A DNA stretch of 64,000 nt, taken from NCBI GenBank assembly GCA_947625055.1, contig CANQMT010000011.1, forward strand, positions 1-64,000, written 5' to 3'. This document shows positions 1 to 12,502 of this stretch, in pieces. A program made the position numbers and the translations under genes. How positions within the stretch are numbered: the stretch's first letter is position 1; each line of letters opens with the position of its first letter. The stretch comes from an uncultured Monoglobus sp. (lineage in GTDB: Bacteria > Bacillota > Clostridia > Monoglobales > Monoglobaceae). The notes below the pieces were generated by a model. That model was given only the letters and a program-made list of their open reading frames with translations, did not search any database and was not told the origin of the DNA.

Positions 1-117
1 TTACCTATATTTTATCATAAAATACAGAAAAAGCCCAGTCTTTTCTGAGCTTTTTCTTCCCTTTTTCGACAGTCTGCAGCGGCGGCATAAATATGCCGCC
101 GCTTGATTTTTTAAATT

Positions 118-2745
<2,628 letters not shown>

Positions 2746-2797
2746 ATGATTTTCTCCTTTTGATATTATATTGTTTAAAAATTATTTACTTATTTTT

Positions 2798-2937
2798 GGC
2801 TCTCCCTTTGGGGAGAGCTGGATTTCCGCCGTAAGGCGGAAAGACTGAGAGGGGTCCTAATCACTATTCCCTGATCACTAATTGCTATGTTGGCTGAGAG
2901 GGGTCCCTAGTCCCTAGTTCCTATTCCCTAGTCCCTA
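2798..2937. repeat. dispersed intergenic repeat: GGCTCTCCCTTTGGGGAGAGCTGGATTTCCGCCGTAAGGCGGAAAGACTGAGAGG module followed by CCCTAGT/CACTAAT-type heptamer arrays ending in CTAYGTTG
   Basis: same module and heptamers recur at 38261-38350; heptamers alone at 35585-35622. Confidence 0.75.
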
Positions 2938-3365
2938 CGTTGCCTTATCTTCTCAAAGAACTCATCAAGCACCGCGGCGCATTCCTTTTCCATAATGCCG
3001 CAGTAATACTCAACGTCAAAACCGTCGACCGGGTTTGACGCCACATAACCGCGCCCGCGGTCATAGGCTCCGAAATACAGCCTGCGCATCCGCGCCTGCG
3101 AGATCGCGCCCGCGCACATCATGCAAGGCTCGAGAGTGACATACATGTCGCACCCGTCAAGCCGCCAGTCCCCGAGCGCCGCGCATGCGCGCTCGATCGC
3201 GGTGATCTCGGCGTGTCGGACGGCGTTCCCGTCGGCTTCGCGCGTGTTGCGCGCGGCGGCAACAACTTGTCCGTTTTTTACTATCACCGCGCCGACCGGA
3301 ACGTCTCCGGCGGCGGCAGCCGCCTCGGCTTCCCGCAGCGCGAGCATCATATACTCATTCAACAT
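2928..3365 (-). CDS. tadA: tRNA-specific adenosine deaminase (TadA)
   Basis: HAEITAIERA and PCMMCAGAI zinc/deaminase motifs; start at MLNEYMMLALREA. Confidence 0.93.
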   Translation of the reverse strand: MLNEYMMLALREAEAAAAAGDVPVGAVIVKNGQVVAAARNTREADGNAVRHAEITAIERACAALGDWRLDGCDMYVTLEPCMMCAGAISQARMRRLYFGAYDRGRGYVASNPVDGFDVEYYCGIMEKECAAVLDEFFEKIRQRRD

Positions 3366-3439
3366 AATCGCTACGTTACCGCACGAGAGCATGGCAGGAT
3401 GATCCTGCCATGCCCCGCGGAAATTTTGCTTAGTTTAGA

Positions 3440-3673
3440 TTAATCAACAATGTAGGGCTTGAGTGCCGCTATAACATCATCGCCACAGTCGTCACAATGG
3501 ATCTGAACCTCGATCGGGCTTGACAGATCCAAGCTGTAGATGCCCATGATTGACTTCGCATCAACAACATATCTGCCCGAAACGAGATCAATGTCGCAAG
3601 CGAACTTTGAAACGATGCCGTTAAAATCCTTAACAGCGTTCATTGAACCTAACTTCACATTTACCTTTTTCAT
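3440..3673 (-). CDS. HPr-like protein lacking the phospho-His (Crh-like)
   Basis: 77 aa; KSIMGIYSL matches the HPr Ser46 region, but the His15 region reads GSMNAVKDF with no His. Confidence 0.8.
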   Translation of the reverse strand: MKKVNVKLGSMNAVKDFNGIVSKFACDIDLVSGRYVVDAKSIMGIYSLDLSSPIEVQIHCDDCGDDVIAALKPYIVD

Positions 3674-3725
3674 TTCTTTCTACCTCCATTTTAAAAGTTG
3701 TAGCTTTATATTTTTTCTCACCTTA

Positions 3726-3754
3726 ATTATATAATTTTATCCGCCTTTAGTCAA
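3726..3754 (-). promoter_or_regulatory. sigma-A promoter for the HPr-like gene (TTGACT-17-TATAAT)
   Basis: read directly on the minus strand. Confidence 0.7.
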
Positions 3755-3839
3755 TCATTAATTTTATAATTCTTACATAATTTTCTTAAGGTTTTTTTAT
3801 GCACTTTTTCCAATTTATTAAATAATTGTCAAAAAATGC

Positions 3840-3871
3840 GAGAAGCCGCGGCAAAAGAGCCGCGGCTTCTC
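3840..3871 (-). terminator. rho-independent terminator-like hairpin, 13-bp stem, 6-nt loop
   Basis: GAGAAGCCGCGGC-aaaaga-GCCGCGGCTTCTC; followed on the minus strand by gcATTTTTTG. Confidence 0.7.
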
Positions 3872-3912
3872 TGAGTTTATTTTCAGTGGATGAGACTGAA
3901 ATAACAAAGTTA

Positions 3913-3957
3913 ATAAAAAAGCTGCTCGGCTGTAAGCCGTAAATGCTCACAACCGAG
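3913..3957 (-). terminator. rho-independent terminator after the 4061-4474 gene
   Basis: minus strand CTCGGTTGTGAGC-loop-GCTTACAGCCGAG then cagcTTTTTTATT. Confidence 0.75.
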
Positions 3958-4060
3958 GCTATATTATATCACATATTTATTAAACTGTCAACGGTTTTTT
4001 TGAAATTTTTAAATATTTTCCCGCAAACCGTTATTCGGTCGATTTTTTGCGTTTTTCCGA

Positions 4061-4474
4061 TCATCCTTTGGCCTTCAGCACGGCATAGCATATGATATAC
4101 AAAACAAACAGCGCGCACAAAGTGAGCGCGACAGTCACCGCCGCCTCCTTCATTCCGACAAATTCCAGGATCATGATCGCGGCCGCGGCGGCATAAACGA
4201 AAATCAAATACGCCCACCTGATCGCCTTGTTGTAAATCATTATATTGCGCTCGTCGGTCGACTCGATCTCGAGTTTTTTAAGCTTTTCGGGGTCTGACAG
4301 GATCCTCCCGTTCTTGATCAGCATAGCGAGACCGCAGGCGGCGTACGCGCAGCCGAATGACAAAAACACTTCCGGCATATATCCCGTAAACTGCAGGACC
4401 GCAAGCGCCGCGCCGATAACAACGAGCAGCGCGTAATATATCATGTTTATTTTCATCTTTTTCTTAAATTCCAT
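4061..4474 (-). CDS. small four-TM membrane protein (DUF2178-like)
   Basis: four hydrophobic segments; directly follows an XRE regulator. Confidence 0.6.
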   Translation of the reverse strand: MEFKKKMKINMIYYALLVVIGAALAVLQFTGYMPEVFLSFGCAYAACGLAMLIKNGRILSDPEKLKKLEIESTDERNIMIYNKAIRWAYLIFVYAAAAAIMILEFVGMKEAAVTVALTLCALFVLYIICYAVLKAKG

Positions 4475-4480
4475 AATTAA

Positions 4481-4681
4481 TTATTGATCCTCCTCAAAAA
4501 TAAATACGTTTTCGATTGACTCGCCGAAAAACGCGGCGATCTTGTGCGCCAGCGGCAGCGAGGCGCAGTATGTTCCCTTTTCAATGGCGATTATCGTCTG
4601 CCGCGTAACGCCAAGCGACCTCGCCAGCTCGTCCTGGGTTATTCCCATCGCCTTCCTGAGCTCTCTGATCCTGTTTTTCAG
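4481..4681 (-). CDS. XRE-family HTH regulator, probable CTG start
   Basis: KNRIRELRKAMGITQDELARSLGVTRQTIIAIEKG; SD GGAAGGAG precedes CTG at 4681. Confidence 0.85.
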   Translation of the reverse strand: MKNRIRELRKAMGITQDELARSLGVTRQTIIAIEKGTYCASLPLAHKIAAFFGESIENVFIFEEDQ

Positions 4682-4701
4682 AAAATCATCTCCTTCCAAA
4701 A

Positions 4702-4764
4702 TGTAAAACATGCTTTACATTTTAATTATATCACGAATTTCAAAAATGTCAAGTATATTTTACA
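4702..4764 (-). promoter_or_regulatory. promoter (TTGACA-16-TATAAT) flanked by two TGTAAA-N6-TTTACA-like operators
   Basis: 4702-4719 TGTAAAACATGCTTTACA; 4747-4764 TGTCAAGTATATTTTACA. Confidence 0.7.
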
Positions 4765-4811
4765 TTTTTATTTAAAAATATTCCGGACGGTTTTTGCCGC
4801 CCGGAACGGCT

Positions 4812-5789
4812 TTATATGCCGTATTTATTATTTTTTATCATATCGATGACCCTGCGGCGCACCGAAACGGGGCTTAATACCTCGCACGAGTCTATGTAGC
4901 TGCCCGCCCAGTACACTATTCCGGTCAGGCTCCCTGTCACTGCGGCGTTAAAGGTTTTGCCGTCCGGATTTTTCACTATGCTTATCTCAGCTCCGAATCT
5001 GTCGATAACGTGGTCCAAAATGCTGTTGTCGCATCTCAGAACGACCTTGCCGGTCTCGCCGCCGTACATAAATATGGAGCGGTCGGTATAATTGATCGGC
5101 GAAAAGCCCTGAGGCGGAGGCAGCGCGGGAACGTCCTCAAGAATATCAATGCCTTTTATTTTATCTATTCTGAACTGGCTTATCGGATCGTCATGAGAGT
5201 CGCATTTGCAGAGCAGATAATAATGCTCGTTCGCCGCCACCATCGCGAAGGGGCTCACGATGTATTTCTGCTCTCTGCGCGGCACCAGCTTTTTGTCAAA
5301 ATCATATTTAAGGTACACAAAGCTCACCTTGCGCCTGCTGCCGATCGCCTCGTCAAGCATGTCAATGCTCAGAAATATCTCCTTGTTGTCGGTCTTTCTT
5401 TCGCTTCCGAGCGCGGTCAGCGACGCGTAGGTTTTGCGCTTGGAACGCGGCAGCAGCTTCTGGAGCTTTTCAACAAGCTCCGTCGAATAACTGTCCGGGA
5501 TGCTCGGGTTCGAGTAAACGCTGTCAATAAGCATCCGCATCTCGGACGTGTCAAAGTCGCGGTTCTCAAGATAATATCCCTTGCCGTTGTCCTCGGGCGT
5601 TGAGATCTCGTAGCCCATTTCGGAAAGCACTGCCACACAGCTATATACCGTGCGCCGGTCGACGCTCAGGTCATAATCGGTTTTCATGCGCCCGATTATC
5701 CCGCTCATCTTTAAAATGTGGTCAAAATCCGAAAATTCTTTCAATATCTCAAGCACACACAATGTATTCGCCTTGGCTGTAAGCTTCAT
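4812..5789 (-). CDS. WYL-domain transcriptional regulator
   Basis: N-terminal HTH, then YYLLCKCDSHDDPISQFRIDKIKGIDI WYL-type core; start MKLTAKANTLCV with RBS. Confidence 0.85.
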   Translation of the reverse strand: MKLTAKANTLCVLEILKEFSDFDHILKMSGIIGRMKTDYDLSVDRRTVYSCVAVLSEMGYEISTPEDNGKGYYLENRDFDTSEMRMLIDSVYSNPSIPDSYSTELVEKLQKLLPRSKRKTYASLTALGSERKTDNKEIFLSIDMLDEAIGSRRKVSFVYLKYDFDKKLVPRREQKYIVSPFAMVAANEHYYLLCKCDSHDDPISQFRIDKIKGIDILEDVPALPPPQGFSPINYTDRSIFMYGGETGKVVLRCDNSILDHVIDRFGAEISIVKNPDGKTFNAAVTGSLTGIVYWAGSYIDSCEVLSPVSVRRRVIDMIKNNKYGI

Positions 5790-6015
5790 AAATATCCCTC
5801 CGTTTAAGCAATTATGGCTTCTGATCTTTACAGTCAATATATTATCACAAGCGAAGCACAAAAAACCGTACAGTCCCGACAGAAAATTTGACTTTGTCGG
5901 ATTTTCCCGTCTCGACTTTTTAACGCAGCCGCCAAACATAATAATATATTTAATTTTTCATATAATATTGTAAATGGATATTAAATATTATACAACAAAA
6001 TGCGAATTTTGTCAA

Positions 6016-6033
6016 TAGTAAATTTATTTACTA
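6016..6033. promoter_or_regulatory. candidate operator of the downstream XRE gene
   Basis: TAGTAAAT-TT-ATTTACTA, 8-bp perfect arms. Confidence 0.5.
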
Positions 6034-6096
6034 AACACCTTTATAAATTATATCCGTATGATATGATAAAGAAAAAGTGAAAAGCGGTAATATAAT

Positions 6097-6297
6097 ATGA
6101 AATATATCAAAAAAATCCGCGATCTGAGGGAGGACAACGATTTAACACAGGCTCAGATCGCAAAGCTCCTTGGCACGTCCCAGACAATGTATTCAAGATA
6201 TGAACGCGGCGCGAATGAGCTGCCCATTCATCATCTGGTCAAGCTGTGCGAAATTTATGACGTGTCCGCCGATTATATCCTGGATATTGAAAAGTAA
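6097..6297 (+). CDS. XRE-family HTH regulator
   Basis: IRDLREDNDLTQAQIAKLLGTSQTMYSRYERGANELPIHHLVKLCEIYDVSADYIL. Confidence 0.93.
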   Translation: MKYIKKIRDLREDNDLTQAQIAKLLGTSQTMYSRYERGANELPIHHLVKLCEIYDVSADYILDIEK

Positions 6298-6319
6298 AAA
6301 GCGCCCTCGGGCGCTTTTT
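6295..6319. terminator. bidirectional terminator between convergent XRE and typA
   Basis: AAAAAGCGCCCTCGGGCGCTTTTT. Confidence 0.8.
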
Positions 6320-8135
6320 ATGCTTTTGCGCGCGCTTTGGCGCGCAGTTGATTATTCAGTATTTTTTTTCGTATTCTCAAATGGTTCGGAGTTACCTCCA
6401 AAAGCTCGTCATCGGCCAGAAATTCAAGGCAGGCCTCAAGGCTCATCTGTATCGGCGGCGTGAGCTTTAATGCCTCGTCGCTGCCCGACGCGCGCGTGTT
6501 TGTGAGCTGTTTTTTCTTGCAGACATTGACGTTTATGTCCTCGGCCTTGGGGTTGACGCCCACGACCATACCCTCGTAGACCTCGACGCCGGGGCCGATA
6601 AACAGAGAGCCGCGGTCCTGGACTTTAAACAGGCCGTATCCCACGGCCTCGCCGGTCTCAAACGCGACAAGCGAGCCCGTATGGCGGCTGTGGATCTCGC
6701 CCTTGTAGGGCTGATAGTCATAAAACACCGAGCTCAGTATTCCCTCGCCCTTGGTGTCGGTCAGAAACTCGCTCCTGTAGCCCAAAAGTCCCCTTGAGGG
6801 AATGAGATATTCAAGGCGCATGCGCGACCCCTGCGGGGCCATCGACTGCATCTCGCCCTTGCGGCTGCCGATCTTTTCCATAACGGCCCCCATATTTTCT
6901 TCGGGCACGTCGATCACGAGCTTTTCTATCGGCTCGCATTTTTGGCCGTCGATCTCCTTATAAAGCACCTTGGGCGTTCCGACCATGAACTCATAGCCCT
7001 CGCGGCGCATAGTCTCGATCAGGATAGAGATGTGCATCTCGCCTCTGCCCGCCACGCGGAAGCTGTCGGTTGTCTCGCCGTCGGAGACGCGCAGCGACAC
7101 GTCCTTCAAAAGCTCGCGGCTGAGCCTGTCCCTTATCTGTCTTGATGTGACGAACTTGCCGTCTCTGCCCGCGAACGGGCCGTCGTTTACCGAGAAAGTC
7201 ATCTCGATCGTCGGCTCGCTTATCTTAACGAACGGCAGCGGCTCGACGCTTTCGGGAGCGCAGATCGTGTCGCCTATAGTGATGTCGGGAATGCCCGAAA
7301 AGCAGATTATGTCGCCCACCTGTGCCTCGGTAACGGCGGTGCGGCCGAGACCGTCTATCTGATAGAGGTTGACCATTTTGGCCTTGTACGGCTCGTGGTT
7401 CTCGTGGTATTCCGCCACCTCGACCTCCTGGTTCTGCGCTATTCTGCCGCGCTCGATGCGGCCTATGCCTATTCTTCCGACATAGTCGTTGTAGTCTATC
7501 GAGGACACCAGCATCTGCAGCGGGGCGTTCTCGTCGCCCTCGGGCGCGGGGATATAATTCTTTATCGTCTCAAACAAAACCTTGAGGTCCTTGCCTTCCT
7601 CGTACTGTGAAAGCGACGCGGTGCCCGCTCTGCCCGAGCAGAATAAGATCGGGCTTTCAAGCTGCTCGTCGTTCGCGTCAAGGTCAATAAGCAGATCAAG
7701 GATCTCGTCGGGTATCTCGTCAAGCCGCGCGTCGGGACGGTCTATCTTGTTGACCACAACGATGACCCTGTGGTTCATCTCAAGGGCCTTCTGCAGCACG
7801 AACCGCGTCTGCGGCATGGGGCCCTCGGCGGCGTCGACCAGAAGGATTACGCCGTTCACCATCTTGAGTATGCGCTCGACCTCGCCGCTGAAATCGGCGT
7901 GTCCCGGCGTGTCGATGATGTTCATTTTTATTCCCTCATAGTAAACCGAGGTGTTTTTGGAAAGGATAGTTATTCCCCTCTCGCGCTCAAGGTCGTTGCT
8001 GTCCATGACGCGCTCCTCGACTACCTGATTTTCGCGGTACACCCCGCCCTGTTTGAGCATCTCATCGACCAGCGTGGTCTTTCCGTGGTCAACATGGGCG
8101 ATTATCGCTATGTTTCTTAAATCCTCTCTTATCAT
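6318..8135 (-). CDS. typA: translational GTPase TypA/BipA
   Basis: [31 protein letters not shown], full-length TypA C-terminus. Confidence 0.97.
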   Translation of the reverse strand: MIREDLRNIAIIAHVDHGKTTLVDEMLKQGGVYRENQVVEERVMDSNDLERERGITILSKNTSVYYEGIKMNIIDTPGHADFSGEVERILKMVNGVILLVDAAEGPMPQTRFVLQKALEMNHRVIVVVNKIDRPDARLDEIPDEILDLLIDLDANDEQLESPILFCSGRAGTASLSQYEEGKDLKVLFETIKNYIPAPEGDENAPLQMLVSSIDYNDYVGRIGIGRIERGRIAQNQEVEVAEYHENHEPYKAKMVNLYQIDGLGRTAVTEAQVGDIICFSGIPDITIGDTICAPESVEPLPFVKISEPTIEMTFSVNDGPFAGRDGKFVTSRQIRDRLSRELLKDVSLRVSDGETTDSFRVAGRGEMHISILIETMRREGYEFMVGTPKVLYKEIDGQKCEPIEKLVIDVPEENMGAVMEKIGSRKGEMQSMAPQGSRMRLEYLIPSRGLLGYRSEFLTDTKGEGILSSVFYDYQPYKGEIHSRHTGSLVAFETGEAVGYGLFKVQDRGSLFIGPGVEVYEGMVVGVNPKAEDINVNVCKKKQLTNTRASGSDEALKLTPPIQMSLEACLEFLADDELLEVTPNHLRIRKKILNNQLRAKARAKA

Positions 8136-8310
8136 AAAAACCAACGTCTCCTTTACGTCAGAGCCCGCGCGGATGTCCGCGGGTTAAAATTTCTCCAAAA
8201 AGAAGCGCCCGTTTAAAGCGCTTCTGATATTATAGCACATATGAAATTGTCTGTAAATGCCAAATATAATCAAAAATCACGCCGCTCGGGCCCCGCGATT
8301 GGGCATTTTC

Positions 8311-9165
8311 CTACACAACCCACAGTCCGCCGCGGTCGGGAACCGCCGCCGCGAATTTTTCCTTTGCCTCCTCCGCGGCGCCGCGGCTGTCAAATATCCC
8401 GAATACCGCGCTGCCGCTGCCGCTCATCAGGGCGCGCTCCGCGCCCAAGGCCGAAAGCCGCTCCTTATACTCAGCGATCTCGGGGCAGGCGGGGATCGAA
8501 ACGCCCTCAAACACGTTGCCCATATTTTCAAACATTCCGCGCCTGTCGCCGCGCCGTATCGCGTCGGCCAGTCCGTCAACATTCATTCCGTCGGGCTTTT
8601 TTGAAAAATCGAGGTTTTCATAGGCCCACTTGGTGGATATGCTCTTTTCGGGCTTCGCGATAACAAAGCTCATCGCGGGCGGATCGGGCAGCGGCGTCAG
8701 GATCTCGCCTATGCCCTCGGCGAGGGCGCAGCAGTCCATAACGCAGAACGGCACGTCGGCGCCGAGCTTAAGTCCGATCTCAAGCCTCTTTTCGAGCGAG
8801 AGCGGATCTCCCAGAAGCTCGTCAAGCATGTTTATGACTCCCGCGGCGTCCGCGCTGCCGCCCGCCATTCCGGCGCCCATAGGCACCCGTTTTTCAATGA
8901 ATATATCGCAGCCGCAGTCCGCGCCGGCCGCGGCGAGCGCGGCCTCGGCGGCCCTGTAGGCTATGTTCCCGCGGCCCTTAGGCATGTCCGGGTCGCTGCC
9001 GCCGAGCATGATTTTCCCGTCGTCTCTGAGCGACACGCGAACCTCATCGCCGAGAGCCACGCGCATCATAATCATGCGCACCGTATGGTAGCCGTTTGGC
9101 AGCCGATCAAGCACGTCGATAGCCAGATTAATTTTCGCTTTGCAAAGTCTTGTTAATGAATTCAT
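8311..9165 (-). CDS. ispE: 4-diphosphocytidyl-2-C-methyl-D-erythritol kinase
   Basis: GHMP kinase: KINLAIDVLDRLPNGYHTV, PMGAGMAGGSADAA, MSGSGSAVFGIF. Confidence 0.95.
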   Translation of the reverse strand: MNSLTRLCKAKINLAIDVLDRLPNGYHTVRMIMMRVALGDEVRVSLRDDGKIMLGGSDPDMPKGRGNIAYRAAEAALAAAGADCGCDIFIEKRVPMGAGMAGGSADAAGVINMLDELLGDPLSLEKRLEIGLKLGADVPFCVMDCCALAEGIGEILTPLPDPPAMSFVIAKPEKSISTKWAYENLDFSKKPDGMNVDGLADAIRRGDRRGMFENMGNVFEGVSIPACPEIAEYKERLSALGAERALMSGSGSAVFGIFDSRGAAEEAKEKFAAAVPDRGGLWVV

Positions 9166-9357
9166 AATTTTTATTTACGGATTTGCGCGGAGCCGCGTTC
9201 CCGACGCTGTCGTTTTTCACGACGAACCAAAGCCAAATTTCTTTTCATAACATTTCCCCCTTTTAAGTGCTGTTACCGTAATTATAACTTAAACATGCGT
9301 TTTCGTCAACAAAATTCGCGAAAATATGAAGGTTTTACCCGCGAAAATGTGAAGGTC

Positions 9358-10734
9358 TTATTCGTTCAAAAATCTCCGCATGATGTTCCTAGCTATCGGG
9401 GCGGCGGTTCGGCCGCCGGGCGCGCCATTGTTTTCAAGCAGCACGGCCACGCAGATCCTCGGATTTTCCGCCGGGGCGTAGCCCACGAACCACGAGTGAT
9501 CATCGCCGCTTTCGGTCTCGGCGGTGCCGGTCTTGCCGGCGACGGTGATCCCGTCGATCTGCGCGGTGGTTCCGGTTCCTTCCTCCACAACGCCTATCAT
9601 CATATCCGCCACATACGCGGCGCAGGCGGATCCCGCGCTTTCATACAGCACGCTCGGGTGCGCCTGGCCTATCACCGTTCCGTTTTCGGTGGTCACAGTC
9701 TCGACCAGATACGGCTTCATCATCCGCCCGCCGTTGGCGACCGCGGCCCCCATCATGGCCACATGCAGGGGAGTCATAACCAATCCGCCCTGGCCGATCG
9801 ACACCATAGCGGCGTCGAGATCGGTCATTCTTTTATACTGGATCTCGCTCCGGGATGTGGGTATGTCAAACTCTATGTCCTTATTCACGCCGAACTTTTC
9901 CGCCTCGGTCCTGACGCTCTCGGCGCCCAATTCGTAGCCCAGCGTACAGAACACATAGTTGCTGGACTTTTCAAACGCGGTCTTTATGTCGATCGGGCCG
10001 AAGACCTCGCCGCCGTAATTGCTGACCTCGACGTCGCCCTGCTTGAACACTCCCGGGTCATCAAAGGTCTCGGTGGTCATGCCGTTTTCGTAAACCGCGG
10101 CAGATGTGACTATCTTATAAGTCGAGCCGGGCGGATACAGGCCGCGGGTGGCGCGGGCCAGGAACGGAGACTCGGGATCCTCCATTATTTCCTCCCAATC
10201 CTCCTCGATCGAGCCCGGGTCAAAATCCGGAAGGCTGACCATAGCCAATATCTGGCCTGTCGTGGGCTCGATCGCCACGATCGCTCCGTTCCGTCCGTCA
10301 AGCTGGTCATAGGCGTATTCCTGAAGATAATCGAGGATCGTCAAGTGCAGATCGTTGCCCGGTCGTATGTCTCCGATAGTCAGTCCGATGTTTCCCTTGC
10401 CGATAAGATCGCTGTCGCGCGTCATCTCAAGCTGCGTCTTGCCGTAGACCTGAGACGAATAACCGATAACATGCGAATACAGTCTGCCGCGCGGATAGCG
10501 GCGGATGCGCGAGCCGTCGCCTTCGATCTCGGTCTCGGCCAGAAGCTCACCCTCGCTTGAATATATGCTTCCGCGCTTTATCTTCTGCTCGCTCTCCCAC
10601 TGTCGGCGGTTGTAGGGATTGGTGTAGACGCTTTGCGCCCTGAACATATTGAACCAAAGGAGATACGAGGCCAGCGCCAGGAACAGCAGCGCGACAGCCA
10701 CAAGAACTCTTATGATCCGCTTGTTAACGTTCAT
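9358..10734 (-). CDS. peptidoglycan D,D-transpeptidase (class B PBP, FtsI/PbpA-like)
   Basis: STYKI (SxxK), SSN (SxN), AGKTGTAE (KTG). Confidence 0.93.
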   Translation of the reverse strand: MNVNKRIIRVLVAVALLFLALASYLLWFNMFRAQSVYTNPYNRRQWESEQKIKRGSIYSSEGELLAETEIEGDGSRIRRYPRGRLYSHVIGYSSQVYGKTQLEMTRDSDLIGKGNIGLTIGDIRPGNDLHLTILDYLQEYAYDQLDGRNGAIVAIEPTTGQILAMVSLPDFDPGSIEEDWEEIMEDPESPFLARATRGLYPPGSTYKIVTSAAVYENGMTTETFDDPGVFKQGDVEVSNYGGEVFGPIDIKTAFEKSSNYVFCTLGYELGAESVRTEAEKFGVNKDIEFDIPTSRSEIQYKRMTDLDAAMVSIGQGGLVMTPLHVAMMGAAVANGGRMMKPYLVETVTTENGTVIGQAHPSVLYESAGSACAAYVADMMIGVVEEGTGTTAQIDGITVAGKTGTAETESGDDHSWFVGYAPAENPRICVAVLLENNGAPGGRTAAPIARNIMRRFLNE

Positions 10735-12019
10735 GCCGCCCCCTCCTTTCGCTTGCGCCGGAGCCGGAATCGGCGGCGCCGCTCGCGGCTGACTCGGTCT
10801 TTGCCGAGATCGCCTGGATTATGCCGAGCGAGGCGAAGCTTATAACTATCGAGGTTCCGCCGTAGCTGACAAACGGAAGGGTTATTCCGGTCAGAGGTAT
10901 CATTTTTGTAACTCCGCCGATTATGATAAACGTTTGCAGCGCGAACATGACCGTCACGCCGAAGCTTACCGCCTTGTCGAACGGATCATCCGCCATTATT
11001 GAAATTTTAAAACAGCGGTACGCGATAAGGAAGAACAGCATGATCACGGCGACACCGCCGAAAACTCCCATTTCCTCGCAGATCGCGGCGAATATAAAAT
11101 CCGAATGTACCAGCGGGATAAAATACGGCGAGCCGTTGCCGAGGCCGCTGCCGAAATATCCGCCCGACGCGATCGCGAACAGCGACTGGGCTATCTGATA
11201 GCCGCGGTTCGATATATCGGACCAGGGATCGAGCCAGTTGGCTATCCTCACCTGGATATGATAAAGCAGCCTCCAGCCCAGGAACCCGATAACGGCAAGC
11301 GCGATTATATTAAGGACCAGCAGCTTGCGGTCGGGCTCATAGACATATATCATAAACAGATAGATCGAAAACATGACGAGTATCGTGCCCCAGTCGCGCT
11401 GAAGCACCAGAAATCCCACAAAGATGTAGGTTATGATCAGCGCCGTCCATTTTGGCGCGACCTTGCCAAACAGCGGCTTTGACCAGCTCCCGCTCGCGTA
11501 GCAGGCGAGGCACATAATAAACAATATCTTGGTGATCTCGGACGGCTGGAACGATATCGAGGATCCTATCGAGATCCAATTGCGCGAGCCGTTCACCGTG
11601 TTCCCGAAAACCAGCGTTATCAAAAACAGAAGGGTGCCGCCGATAAAATACAGATACCAAAGCCTGTTCCATATCCTAACTTTATAATAAACAAAATACG
11701 CGATAAAAAACACCGCTCCGCCCGCCAGGATCCAGACGATCTGCCTGAAGCCGTAGCTGAGATCAATGCGGCACAGCAAAAGAACACCAATGGAGATCAG
11801 CATAAACACCATCAGTATGATAAACTTGTCACCCATGCGGCCGAGCACAAGCACGGTGTACATTATCAAAAAAAGCGCGAGCACCGCCGCGCCGGTATAC
11901 AGCACGTTCAGGTTATAGTCCTTATTCATGAACAAAAGCAAAAATCCCAACGCGTCCAGCAAAACGAGCAGATACGCGGGTTTTCGGTAACTCGCAGATC
12001 CAAGCCGCTCTGTTCCCAT
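10724..12019 (-). CDS. FtsW/RodA/SpoVE-family SEDS glycosyltransferase
   Basis: polytopic; FQPSEITKI, DFIFAAICEEMG, LPFVSYGGTS. Confidence 0.95.
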   Translation of the reverse strand: MGTERLGSASYRKPAYLLVLLDALGFLLLFMNKDYNLNVLYTGAAVLALFLIMYTVLVLGRMGDKFIILMVFMLISIGVLLLCRIDLSYGFRQIVWILAGGAVFFIAYFVYYKVRIWNRLWYLYFIGGTLLFLITLVFGNTVNGSRNWISIGSSISFQPSEITKILFIMCLACYASGSWSKPLFGKVAPKWTALIITYIFVGFLVLQRDWGTILVMFSIYLFMIYVYEPDRKLLVLNIIALAVIGFLGWRLLYHIQVRIANWLDPWSDISNRGYQIAQSLFAIASGGYFGSGLGNGSPYFIPLVHSDFIFAAICEEMGVFGGVAVIMLFFLIAYRCFKISIMADDPFDKAVSFGVTVMFALQTFIIIGGVTKMIPLTGITLPFVSYGGTSIVISFASLGIIQAISAKTESAASGAADSGSGASERRGRHER

Positions 12020-12030
12020 AGTATCACTCC

Positions 12031-12477
12031 TCAGGTTTCAAACACAAAGTTAAGGCCGCCGATCGAGATCACGTCCTCGGGGTCTAAGATGACCTCTTTC
12101 AAAATGCGCTTTCCGTTGACCGACGTTCCGTTCCTGCTGCCCAGGTCCTCAAGGTACCACTCGCCCTGCTCGAACCAAATTATAAGGTGCTTCTGCGAGA
12201 CGAAATTCTCGTTTATCACAATGTCGCAGTCGGGGCTCCTGCCGATGACCGCCTCGCCGTAGATATTGTACCTGCGCTTTAAGGGGCGGGACGGCTCAAC
12301 ACGGGATTTTGCCGGTCTCAGGCTGGCGCATGCCTCGTCGGCAATGCTGTTGTCCTCAAATCTGCTCATTTTCTTAACGTCAAGATATATAAGCCGTATC
12401 ACGAAAATTATAAACACATAAATTATAACCGTGAAAACATAGCTCAAGATCGTGGATATAAAGCTGTATACAGTCAT
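12031..12477 (-). CDS. FHA-domain membrane protein
   Basis: IGRSPDCDIVINENFVSQKHLIIWFEQGEWYLEDLGSRNGTSVNG. Confidence 0.93.
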   Translation of the reverse strand: MTVYSFISTILSYVFTVIIYVFIIFVIRLIYLDVKKMSRFEDNSIADEACASLRPAKSRVEPSRPLKRRYNIYGEAVIGRSPDCDIVINENFVSQKHLIIWFEQGEWYLEDLGSRNGTSVNGKRILKEVILDPEDVISIGGLNFVFET

Positions 12478-12502
12478 GCCTTCCTCCTTCGCCGGACAGG
12501 GC

